Assembly (NCBI GenBank): GCA_020746105.1
Contig: CM036658.1
Span: forward strand, 31,397,099 to 31,461,098
Length of the DNA: 64,000 bases
Source: Trogon surrucura
Taxonomy: Eukaryota; Chordata; Aves; Trogoniformes; Trogonidae
Direction: 5' to 3'
Of this stretch, positions 13,041 to 25,100 are shown piece by piece. Position numbers and translations under genes: made by a program. The number at the start of each line of letters is the position of its first letter. Position 1 is the first letter of the stretch. Under the pieces are notes generated by a model that worked only from the letters and a program-made list of their open reading frames with translations, did not search any database and was not told the origin of the DNA.

Positions 13041-15470
13041 CACTATCTTCCCCCGTTTGCTATCATCTGTGAGCTCTCACTCCTCCCCTCTAATTCCTCC
13101 TGCTGCTGCTGCTGCTGTGGCACCTCTTTCACTTCTCAGCCTGGAGGATGGCAAAGGAGCAGCCACCACAAAAGTTTTTCCTGTGCTTTTTGTTAATTTT
13201 GAATATTTTTTCTCCTTCTCAGTGAACAGTTATTTCAAAAAAGTCCTTTGTTTCACCTTTCACTCAGGTATCTAAAAACCAGAAAAGGCACTGAGGTTGC
13301 CCTACAGGATTACAAAATACCATCCCAAGCTCCTTTCTGTTGTTTTGCACCCTAATCTCAGTAAATCTTTCTCTGAGTCTTTCAGAAGCTGTAATTCTTC
13401 TCACAAGCTGCTGACTCCTGTCATTCACAACTGGTGCGGAACAGGCTCACTCTGCCCTTGCCTTTGGCTTTTTAAAGGCACATTGTACAAAATATTCTCG
13501 ATATCAGAATAGCAGAAAATAGGAAATACTGTCACTTCCCAGTGTTTTAACATACAGTGGCTGTAGCTGATCTGAAAGTCTGCTGGAATTTCAGCATTTG
13601 TACACGCATGGAATGGCTTGAAAGCAAATGATTTACTTTTTGGTTATTGACCAAAGGATTAGTTTTTCAATAACAATGAGGCCTTTGAATGCTCCAAAAA
13701 TCAATACCAAGTATATACATGCACATTTTTCATTAGTAAATCCTGCTTGTATTTCTTTGATAATGTCCATGGGAAGTCCAAATTAGAATTCTAAATCATA
13801 CTTCCACAAGTGTCTTCTAAATTCAGAATTGCAAATTGCACCTATGCAGAGCAAATCCTTATTAACAATATTCTCCCGTGTAATGCAGTAGGAAATGGAT
13901 GTGTATGTGTAAATTATTTGACTTGCACAAGTACAATGACATACTTTGTGTTCTTTCTGCACAATAAACATCCACGAGTCATTCATTAACAACAGTGAGC
14001 TCGCCTATGTCAATGATACACAGGCAGCTTTGAGAGAAGATGGCATTTTAAGTGGCATATTTAGATTTTGTCTACTAGAGAATGTTGTACTAGAAAATGG
14101 TTTTTTTCGTCTCTCATTTCTTAATAATAAGCTATAGGCAGTAGCATTCTTTTTTTTTTTTTGCTTTTCTTTTTTCTTCTTTGAATTAATTTGTCATATG
14201 GAATTAATTTTATTTTAACTTGCTTCTTGTGAAAACAACACACTGCAGCCAGGAACAGCTTTTCCACCTCATGTACTCTTCAAGCTTGTCTTTGTTGCCC
14301 TTGATCTTTCCGCAGTATTTCTTTGGTTTGTAAATAACCGAGGCAAAAGTCTGACCTTAGTGAGGTCAAGAGAAAAAACTCTGACTGATCTCCCCAAGAT
14401 CTGGAGTTCCCCCTCTGTGCCCACACCAGGAATCACTTGAAGAGGTACTTGATACTCTTCCTGAGTTTTTATGATTTTGCCAGTGTAAAAGGAGTGAAAA
14501 CAGAGCATAGCATCTTGGGAAGGCATGAAATGCATAAATATATAAACACTGACATTTAGTGATATGGTCCTAAAGAGTCGTGCAGTTTGTGAAACCTTTC
14601 TTTGCAAAAAGCTTGCTTTGTTCGTGTCTTCAGTACCCTGTGTTCTGGATCAGTAGCCTGCAGGTTAGAGTGATATTTGCTTCTTGTTCTGTACGACTTT
14701 CACTTGGTGAAAGACGTTGTGTAACAGCTCATGTTGTTGTCACATCTCTTGATATGTTCAGTGCAGTACATTCTCTTTCACTTCAGTGATCTGATGTAAC
14801 CTTTTACTTGGTGAAGGAGATGCATGCTGACTGGTATCCTGTCTTACGAGAGATTGGTAAAGGTGTTTTGATTTATTCAGTTCATCTTTTATTTGGCTTT
14901 TGATGATACTTCCATTTTATAAACTTGGATCTTCGGTAGTTGTTTACAAGGTAGATCCTTCAAGCTTGCAAATTAACAGTTGAGAGTTAACAGGCTTTTA
15001 AGTTTTTCATTCATGTTTAGAGTTTTATATCCTTTTCACAGACTGAGATTAAAGCTACTTTTGAAGAAACTAACAAAGAGGCTGCTGGATAATACATTGA
15101 CTGTCAACTTCTCACCTGTTTATTTATGAAGTGTTCTGTGATGACTGAGAGCTAGGGATGCTGAGCTGGTTTTTATCTCTTGAGCGACTAGGGTGGTAGG
15201 GTGGCCCAGGGAGGCTTCTCATGGATTCCTCGCATCGCTTCCCCCAGCAGGCAGCACCACGGCAGGGCTGTGGGAGCCAGCCGGGCTGTTCCAGCTCAGA
15301 GCTGCTGTGCAAAAATACCTGCTGGCAGGCTCTGTGGTTGAGAGTGGTCTTGCATGGCAGGAAGGAGTCCTGTCATACTGCAAATGCTAAACAGTGCCAA
15401 TTTCCAGACGCATCAGTGTGCACGGTCCTTTGTGTGCCACAGTGCAATACTAGTCAGTGTCCTGGAAATG
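13041..15470. other. Intergenic, only a short trinucleotide run
   Basis: There is a short (TGC)n/(CTG)n run of about six units at 13099-13117 and a poly-T run near 14150. No gene or known transposon is recognised. The ORFs here reach 112 codons on the minus strand without family features. Confidence 0.5.
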
Positions 15471-15527
15471 ACTGAGCCAGGCTCTCTCCAACCTCTGACA
15501 TTCTGTGATTCTGTGATTCTGTGATAA
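15471..15527 (+). mobile_element. CR1 LINE 3' tail, very short
   Basis: GCTCTCTCCAACCTCTGACA is followed by (ATTCTGTG)3 and GATAAAA. Only the last few tens of bases of a CR1 plus its octamer tail are present, so this is an extreme 5' truncation. Confidence 0.75.
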
Positions 15528-18500
15528 AACGATGGCCCTTTTGCTTGGTCCGTTGTCTGTGTGGACCTGGGAGACTCTGTCTGGCCTTGGAGAACTTCCT
15601 CTGACAACTGGTGCCGCACTCTGATTAGGCTGTTCATGCATAGTCTGTTCCTTGAAATCCATGCAAAAGGTTATTGAAATATGCATTATGCAGTACTATT
15701 TACCAGAATGTATTTGTCCTATTTATGTAAACCCAAAATTATTCAGGAAGTCCATTCTTTTCTGAGAGACTGTCTATTTCAGTTTTACTGTAATACTAAA
15801 TACTTATTTTTTAATTTATTATGTAATGTTAAATGATATGTAAATAAATATTTAGACTCCACATACATGCACTGAATATTCTGTTCATACTGGCAGTCTA
15901 TTCCAATAAAGAATATTCCATTTTATATTTTGAACTTCCTTATATATTTGCCATGTCATATTTAAAAGAGTGAGACCTTTTATAGGTGTTCCTGACAAAC
16001 CTACCAGAGGTGTAATGCAATTGCTTTACTGTTCCTTTCATGTTTATATCAAGTGTTTGCATGAATAGTTTTCCAAATTTATTATCAGTGTGTCTCCACA
16101 AATCTGTTGCATATGAATGTTTATATTTAGTCTTTTAAAATGGCTTAAGATACTCAAGGGGTAGCCTGGGGAAAAAAAAAAAAGTGATTTTGTGCTATTT
16201 TTTCAACCTTTTACCTCTTTTCTTTATGGTTAGGTTTTAACTTTATAGGAGGGAGGTGTGAGCCTTTGACAGAGACCTGGTTGTTACCCCACACCTATAC
16301 AGAGATTTAAGCAGATGGCCTGTTGTTCTCTGTTGTTGCAGTGTAACTCAAATACAAACTGTTTTCCCCTCAAATGCATACAGCCCCTCTTGTATCACAG
16401 CCAGTTCATGAGGTAATCTTACTTTTTGTTCTTTTGCCAGCTGTTCTAGGGATATACAGTCAAAGCTTACGACTTGATTCTTTTTCTGCTTGCTGCATTT
16501 CAGTAACGGAGCCATGTTCCCCTGCGCAGGCATTCATATTCACATATGCAGGGTGCCTGACCAGCTAAGCATGCTTGCTTTTTAGATATTATTACTGCCT
16601 TCTTTATACTGGTTTTATCACCAAAAGTAGAGAATAGAAAGCAAGAGCAACGATATTAAGGAGTCCTGTCTTACTGCAAATTCCTTCCACCATTTGATGC
16701 CATATTCATAGCTTTGTAGAAACATGAAAAACAGAGGTGCTCAGACTAGTAAAATACTAACATTTCAGCCTGATGGTAGACTCGCAGCTGACTGGCCTAT
16801 GCTGGGTAAAAAATGGCATTGCCGTTACTGATTTGAAGTGGAATTGAACACACTTAACAAAACCTGAAAAGAGCTTTTAAGCTTGCTGTCTTTCTCATCA
16901 CTTGATCACCTGTATGTCATCTGGTTTTCTTTAACTGGTAATAAATTGTTTGCATTTTTATTGGAGAGAATGGTTCTGAAGCATCCTCCATTTTATAAAT
17001 AAGAAATTGTAAGATTTTCTGACATAGTTCTTGACAGGATTGACAATTTACACATGTACATTTTAAGACATAGGAAAGGGTGATGGGTTGTCTGTCAGCG
17101 CCTGAGTTCATCTGTTCTGCAACTAAAGAAAATAACTTTTCTACTAGATTTAAAAAAAAAAAAGAAAAATCAGAACACACCATTTCCTTGTCTAAATTTT
17201 GCTGTGAGTGTAAAGTGTCCCTGTGTTTTATGAAGACTGTGACTTTCCTGAGGCAGCATGTGGTTTTGTGATGTAAACTGTTTAATCTGGCCAAGAGCGA
17301 TAATGCTTTCTCGTGACTCTTCCTCCACCACATATTGTACACTTCACCTCAATGGACTGATTTTATTTACTGCTGAGTCAATATTTACCACTTTGCTACT
17401 GCCTGCAGTGTTTTTAATCACTGTCTGAGCAACTAAATCCTACCAGGAGCTTTTTAAAGCATTAGGCCTTAATCCTGGCATATTCAGTGAGTTTCTAGTG
17501 AAAGTTAAGGGTGTTTCACACCCCAAAGCGCTAAAATGAAAGTCTGATTGGAGAAACAGAATGTGTAACAGAGAAGCTCTATAAAATAGCATTTTTTTTT
17601 TTCCATTTAAAGTTTGATTCTTCCTGTAGCACAACATTGCACGTGAATTTTAATTTTTCCTTGTAGAGACCCATCAGGAAGTGCTTTTGTTGTATAAGGC
17701 ATTTGATTTCACAGGTGAGAGCTGGCATGGGTAGTGGCAGGATTTTCTTATCTTTCCTAGCTGCCATTAATCAGTAGAAATGTGTTCAAATATAACATAT
17801 AGGGGGGAAAAAAGGGACTACACAGTGTAACTATGCAGAGAATTATCTCAAGTGTTTTGATAAGATAAAGGGCTCTCTGATGTTGCTGATAACCACACAT
17901 AAATGGATGTTTGTCAGAGCAGGCAGCAGGATCACTGAAAGGGAGAAAATACATTGTCATGTTTACTGGGGCAGGTGCCAGCGGCAGAGGCAGCTGCCTC
18001 TGTGGCAGCTTATGCAGGAATGACAGCAGGGAAAGTTTTTCTGTCATATATGGATAGTGAGTGAGAAGGATGCTGGCAATATTTTATTTGCCTGGGCCTT
18101 GGTTATTACTGTTTATTGCTTGTATTGCAATAGCCCTGCAGGACTCGATCGATCCATGTTAAATGCGGAACTTCCATGGCAAAGGCCACTGTGATTCAGT
18201 GGCACTGGTAAATAAACTATAGTGCTTTAATCAATATCAGTGTCTATAAGGAATTCTTTTTTTTTTTTTTTAACTTTACATGAAGTATATTATTTCTGTT
18301 TTTCTTGGGGGACTTTGCAAAAAAACAGATAGCAAATGCAGTCACAAGGCAAAAGAAAATCATGATATGCAATCTGTGTTTGCTTTTGCAGCTGTCTTCT
18401 TCCTAAATAAAAATACAAAGACCCAGCCTCGCCCCAGGAGGAGAGAGAAATAAAATTGATAGTAACCAGATATAATCTATAATTAGATTCTATGTTTAAA

Positions 18501-19014
18501 TATAGCAGTCCAGAGAGAATAATAACTAACTAATTAATCAGCACTTGAAAGCCTAAACCAGGCAGTTCAGTCTAGGAAATTGACATCCGCATAAACATTA
18601 AACAGTCCTGCTTACTTTTTCGGGAGTCTGTGTGTGCTTATGTGTGTGACCATATGTGTGTGTTTTTGCGTGAGAGAAGGAAAGACACTATGAGTTATCA
18701 CTAATGCATGCTACTTGGCATGTTTTCAGAATGCATAGCAATCAGCAATGATTACTTTGTATATGAGGAGATATGAATCTTTAATTATTTTACTGCTAGA
18801 AGTTTCAGCCAAAAATCTCATGCCCCTTGGGTCTACAAGATTTTTACCATTCTATGAATTAACAGTGTTTTCATATTACATAAGTACTGCCTAATATAAA
18901 GTGGATTTTTTCCTAGTTGTAGCACTAGATTTTGCATTAACACTAAATGACTATTTGACAAATCAATATTTCATTATTTTAATGTGCCATGTAATAAACA
19001 ACAGAAAATATGAA
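15528..19014. other. Intergenic, no feature recognised
   Basis: AT-rich DNA with short ORFs, a poly-T run near 18259 and a TG-rich patch near 18630-18665. Parts of 18,100-18,900 are of moderate complexity and free of repeats, which is how a conserved non-coding element could look, but conservation cannot be judged without an alignment. Confidence 0.45.
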
Positions 19015-19195
19015 ACAATAGCTCAGTGGGTTGAGCGTGGTGCTTGAAACACCAAGGTCACGGGTTCGATTCCCGTTCAGTTCTCACGTGTTGCCTGACC
19101 TAGTCGAGAGGTGGCGTCCCTGCCCACAACAGGGAGGTTGGATTAAAATGATCTCTAAGGTCCCTTCCAGACCAGGCCATTCTATGATATGATTA
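19015..19195 (+). mobile_element. tRNA-headed SINE with CR1 tail (TguSINE1-like)
   Basis: The 5' half resembles a tRNA-Ile gene. A perfect A box, TAGCTCAGTGGG (19019-19030), is followed by GAGCGTGGTGCT, CACCAAGGTCACG and a perfect B box, GGTTCGATTCC (19063-19073). The first bases of the acceptor stem are missing and the anticodon-loop region is degenerate, so it is not a working tRNA. The 3' half is a CR1-type end: GTCCCTGCCCACAACAGGGA, GGTTGGATTAAAATGATCTC, TAAGGTCCCTTCCAGACCAG, CATTCTATGATATGATT. A fused tRNA-Ile head and CR1 tail is the known structure of TguSINE1, described from zebra finch. Such SINEs are mobilised by CR1 machinery through the shared 3' end. It lies in the DMXL1-DTWD2 intergenic region. 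Confidence 0.87.
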
Positions 19196-22100
19196 ATATA
19201 TCAAAACCATTAAAAACACCGATTTGGTTTTTATCATAGCTAGATGAGATTTACTGTGACAGTTTACTGTGACAACTCAGATTTTCATTGAATGGTTGAT
19301 ACACATATAATTAAAAATTACTGTCTTCAGGAATGTGCCAGTGAAGTATTTTATCTTGGTTTCAGTAGTGCTTGTGCAGTTTCAAAACTGTCGTCTTCAA
19401 TAACTTAAACAACTGTAAGTAAGAGGGCTCAAAAAACCACTGAACTCCTCTATAACTCTTTTAACAAAGCCATGTACCCATTTTACCAAAGGATATAGAC
19501 ATTTATGTAGGAAAAAAATGAAGTGTTCAGATTTCATATTCTGTAACCTACATGTTAACTTTAAACTGGTTTAATTATGAAAACTTTCAATTTATGGGGT
19601 TCCCATCTATCACTACATTCTATTTTAAGAAGACACATGGCATGAAGAACACAAATGCATTTTAGGTTTGGAAAACAGTAACTCTTATAAGGCCACTTTG
19701 CATAAAATTATAAATAAAGTAATTGAATTGGAAGAAGTTTAAAGTTTTGTAAAAGATGGGAAAAATGAGCAGACTTGCTGCGCAATCGTATATTAACCAC
19801 TAGTCAGATGACAGGAAGGAGAATGGAAATTAAAGCACAACGCAAATCATGCTCTAAATGTATGAGCTACTAATTTTATCAGTTTTGGAGAAATCTACTG
19901 AGAAAAATGTCTACAAATAACTTCATTCCTTCCTAGGGCAAGTGATCTAAGTTTCAGTCAAGTGTGTGTTTTATTTGCTGATGAGAGGGAGGAGCTGAGA
20001 TACGGATCTGGGAATTTTCCAAACTCTTTCATAGAAACTAAATATGTACAAAATAAGAATATGAGCCTCTTTTATGTAAATCAAATAAGTGAGGCTGACA
20101 GATACTGAAGTATACAAATATTAATGGCTTCCTTTTCCTGGCACTATGACTGCAACCTGCCAATGGAGTGGTGTGAGAAGTTCACTAGTGCCCTCCAGAG
20201 ATGTTATTTGTTGCCCGCCTCTTGCAAATATTTGGCAATAACCCTAGTAGAAGACTGTCACAAGGCAACACGAACAAGAATAAATTGAGTAAAGACAGAA
20301 GTGAGTAAAGACAGAAGTGTGGTCCTTCTCTTTCACTGTTAAATAGAGTATGTGAGCTCTTGGCCTAAGCGGCCGGAACACTAAATTTATTTGCAGGTGC
20401 CGTTGTTAACATATAAGGTTTTTTTTTTAAATATAGTTTTTTAACACTATGTTTAAAATTAAAAAAAAAATAAAAAAATAAACAATGCTTTGCTGACAGG
20501 CCCCACTGTGGCAGCAGCCAGCAGCATAAACCTGCCTGTCACATCTGTTCAGGCTCGCACACAGCTCCCTTTTTTTTGCTGCTTTCAGTCTCCTTACAAA
20601 TGGGCCGTGGGCATAGGATGAATCAGGTGATGTTTATTTTACAGTTTTATTTTACAGTTTTAATGCTCTCCACTAAAAACTGCTTGCATTTCTCTACCTC
20701 TACGTAAAGGAGTTTATTCAGCACACACTAGGCACCTGAAGGTGGTGTAAATGCATGTTCCCAATAATTTAATGTACGCATTCATACATCTTTCTGACTT
20801 CGCAGTGCACGTGTCACACCAAGATTCTTTCTATTGCACTCTAGTAAGCAAGGTGTGATGCTAATCAAGGTCATCTCAAGATAACCTGTTTACAAGCTAC
20901 CTAAAAATTAGTCACCTTTGTTGATATCAGCACAGACTTTTTAATACAGAGGCTGTTATTAACTTTACACGTGAGAAACGCACATAAAATTGACATACTA
21001 CAACTGTTTTCCCTTTCTCAGTTTCAGAACTGTAGGTGGAAGCACCAAAACAAAGACCTTTGCTGCACACGATCATACAGACACACAACAGCAAAATCAG
21101 TGTCAGATGGAGCTCAAACTGCAGAAGACTTAAATGTGCAGTTTTGTATAACATTGTGCAGTTACAGGCTGCACTAATTGCACTATTTGTGTTGTTTGAC
21201 TGTTAAGTGCCTTTCGGTATTGCATAGACACAGTGCTGTTGCTTTTGTGTTTTATTTTTCCCTTGCGGATGTCACCTGAGTTGGCCCGAACATTCAGGAG
21301 GTTTATTCCTTCCAGCCTATTTCCCACTCTTCACTGAAGTGCATGCTGATTTTTCTTACTGATCTCAGTGGAAGAGCGCTGAGCCATCTTTTCCTATTAT
21401 CTCACAGCAGTTCTCAGTACTTTGTGGGCCAGAGTGTTGTAGCATGGGACTTTGAATTCCTCTGTGATACAGATCGTATTTGTCATGGCAAATGATAGGG
21501 TGTGATTTTTTTAGGTCTGTTCAACAAGGTGCTTCCAAGTCCTCAGATGCAAGTCTGCATATGTGCAGAATTAATGCTATGAAAAAGAAATACAGCTATC
21601 TACATTATAATTTGGAATATTTTTCCACATAAAACTTTCAGTGTTTACAAGGGGAATATGAGCATGTTTCAAAGTTCTTAAGGAAGCAGAGCTGTAGCTG
21701 GACTCACAGTTCAAATGTGACTGAGCACACTACAGCAGATGGGGGAGACTCTGTGGACGAGATCTACTGAGGACACACTGTCGGATTCCCAGCCTGCTCC
21801 AGTGCTGTGCACAGAGGGCTGGTTCAGCCTGAATGAGATGGGGACATGGAGACACTTAACAGCAGCCACCAGTGCCTATGATGGACTGTTACGGGCCAGG
21901 GTCTTCTCAGCAGGGCAAGGACAAGTGGGGCTGGGACCAGCCATAACGAAACCCTTCCTCAGGAGGACAGGGGAGCAGTGGCACAGCGGTGGCACAGGTT
22001 CCCTCCCTCCCTCAGAAGCCTGGTCTGACCCCATGGCTGGCTTCCCTGAGCACAACGCCTTGTACCTGGTACCTCCTGAGCTTCCTCCTCAGGAGGGATT

Positions 22101-25100
22101 ATTCTATTGCTCTGTGAACCTTTGAATCTAGTCCTTTCTCGCTCTTAATGAGGGTGAACCTATCCTTGGCATTAGCAGAAAAATATTTAACCTTGCAATT
22201 TTTTGTTAAGACCTTTTATATTGCAATCAATTTCAATATTAACCATCTTGACCGTGCTTAGGAACTCTTTCAAAAGTGTTTGATGACCCATATCCCTAAG
22301 ACATGGCACTTCTTTCTCCCTCCTGCTTGCTGCAGCTGCTGATTTATTTGTCCACATGAGAGCTGGTAGAAATAGATTCCTACACTTGTTTCACTGTATG
22401 TTTACTTCACTGGTACATGTTCCTCCTTCATATCTCCCACTAAAGATGACAAAAAAGGGAGACAACAGCTTTTTCCTGAAAGACGGCCATTCAAAAAGTA
22501 ATGTTTCACAGGGATTTGAGCAGTTTCTTCAGTAACAATAGCTCTTTGAGCCTAGCACATGCTGCTGTGCGTTCTACCTTTCTTTGCATTTTTATGATGT
22601 TTTTAATTAAGTGGAGTCAATTATGCTTTTTGCTGCCTTGGTTAAAGAAATATTTTTGGCTACTATTTCATATTTATTAATGGCTCTCCTGGGGATTGTC
22701 TATATTTTAAGGCACTGTTCTGAAGTTCAGCAGAGCCAAGCTTGGATCCTTTTCTCATAAGCTAAATTTTGCAAAATCTGTTTGCTCTTTTCATGGCACT
22801 TTCCAGTAAACAGTTCAGTGGATAGTATGTGGGAATGTATGTTTCTCATTTAACTCCTTAATCCTCCACTATTTCTTTAAAATCCTGTCCACTTATGATG
22901 AACTATTAATAGAAACGTCAGTTATAATATTTTAGTTTGACAGATACAGATTTATGATGTTTTGTGACATGAGTTTTTATCACAGTCTCTGAAAATGGAA
23001 TTTCAGGCTAATGACACAACTTTAGAGTTTGGCTTCTGCATGTCCAGAACTGCATTCATCCACTTTACTATTTTTCACAGGTTTCATAGTTCTTGTATTC
23101 TTTTTCTCTATATACAGACTTTTCTTTTACAATCTGTCATACCATGTGACCTCCACATATTTTTCTGAAGCCTGCTATAATAATAGCACTGACATAATTT
23201 TATTACCTTAAGTAGTAAATCTTCAATGATAGGTATCTCTGAACTGAGCTGGAAATAAGGGGCTCGGTGTGTCCATCTCTGGCAGCCTTACTGGGATGAC
23301 CTCAGCTTTTTCAATGTCTCATCATTTGCTGTGATTGCTGCGTATTTATTCCTTGCTATTTCTGAGGCTGGATAATCTACAAGAATTATTTAGGTGTAAG
23401 TTGCCAAATACTTCTAAAAGTGTTCATCTTCTCAGATGCCTTATCCATCCTTAGTTCGCTGTTTATACTCTATTATTGAATCATGCGGAAAAAAAGTCCA
23501 TCGTATTTTGGGAGACACACCTGTTTATTTCTCCTCTCCTATGTATATTTTAAGTTTCTAGTTTGCATCTCCCACAAAGAATATCCCAAAAGAAATATCA
23601 TATATTCAATTACTCTCAAGCACCACAGTCAGAATCTGCCATCCTCTTCTCTTACATAGCATAACTAATAGGATCTTCTTTTCTTACTCAGTACTTACAG
23701 TGTAAAAGGGTGTTTACATTGTGCTTTGAGCATCTTTCTCATGACTAGAGCAATACTTCTGGGATGAGAAATCCTCAGACAGTTACTTGTCATTCCACAA
23801 GGTCATCAGCCAGTTGTATTCTACTACTAAAGACATACTGATATACTACTTCTTTTGCTTCTTCTTCTCTTGACAACAAATACTTGCAAAATGTTTACGT
23901 CTTTCTGCATCTGTTGCAGGATTTTTCAGGTGCTAGACATGGTTAGCAGCTGTGTATACTCCCTGTTTTTGCTGTAGGATCTCTTTTGAAAAGTCAGCTT
24001 TCCAAGCTCCTCTTCTGGACTACAGTCTTATTTACTGTAGTTGCATCTTTTCTCTCTAACATTTTATTTCTACCCAATTTCTTTATTTCACTTAACACAA
24101 CTAGAGACCCGGGTAACAGTCTGTATCTTCTACCAGTCTTTTCTGCACTTTGTATTCTTGATTTCAATTACTGTATGATATCAAGTAAATATCATCAAGA
24201 TAAAAATGAGGAATGTAATGAAGTGTGTCTGCATAATTATTTAAAGTTCAGTCAAAAAATTATTTAGAGAATTCACTCTGATACAGTCAGGTATTAAATC
24301 TCTTTTTTTTCAAAAGTAGCTTTTTCTAGGAGCACAGTTATCCTGCAGCTTGCTGTCTACAAAAACCTCACTACTTGCCTTCTCATCCTGACTTATTAAA
24401 AATGCCAGCAATATTAAAGAAAATCAGCAGTTTCTACAAGTCTCTTTTCTCCTTAGATCCAGCTTCTTAAAAGCCTTGCTACCTTTTCCATAGCAAACAT
24501 TTCAGTTTCAGGCCGCGTAATTTATTTCATTTTTTTCACCCCCAAAGACCTCTTGGAGGATTCCACGTGGTTGGGATTCCTCTGAGGTGGAAGGCTGAAT
24601 AGCGATATAGATTAGGAAAGGCTTAATGGTATTATACTCAAATAGGAGGGTGGTGCATGCCAGCCTTCCTAAATCTACGCAGGTGACACAGCCTGTGACA
24701 ACTCTGCAACAGCCCATTCCTTACACATGCACTTTTCACAGCAGTTGCAAGCTAGTTTAAGTTAATGGTTTTTCAGACTATGTCAAATGACTAGTCCAGG
24801 GCAAAATCAGGTCTTGGTCTTGGAAAGAAAATGATGCCGGTAAACTCTTCGGGATTCACCATTCCCACCAATTTCAGAGCTGGTTGTGATTCTCCCAAGA
24901 ACATGCTCATTACTGGAGCATTTGCCCAACACTGTGAGTGCCCATGCTCCATCGTACTGGACAACGCTGTAAAATGCAACTACACACCTTAAATTCACTG
25001 CCAGAGTGCTGCTTAAGCAGTGAGCTACCTTAGAATTAAAGCACATATCCCCCTGCTTCCTGTGTCCTTAAGCTATTTTTAATGATTTGCTGGCCTGGCA

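Noticed and set aside
19015-19085. A functional tRNA gene
   Set aside because: A and B boxes are perfect but the acceptor stem is incomplete, the anticodon loop is degenerate and the unit runs into a CR1 tail, so it is a SINE.
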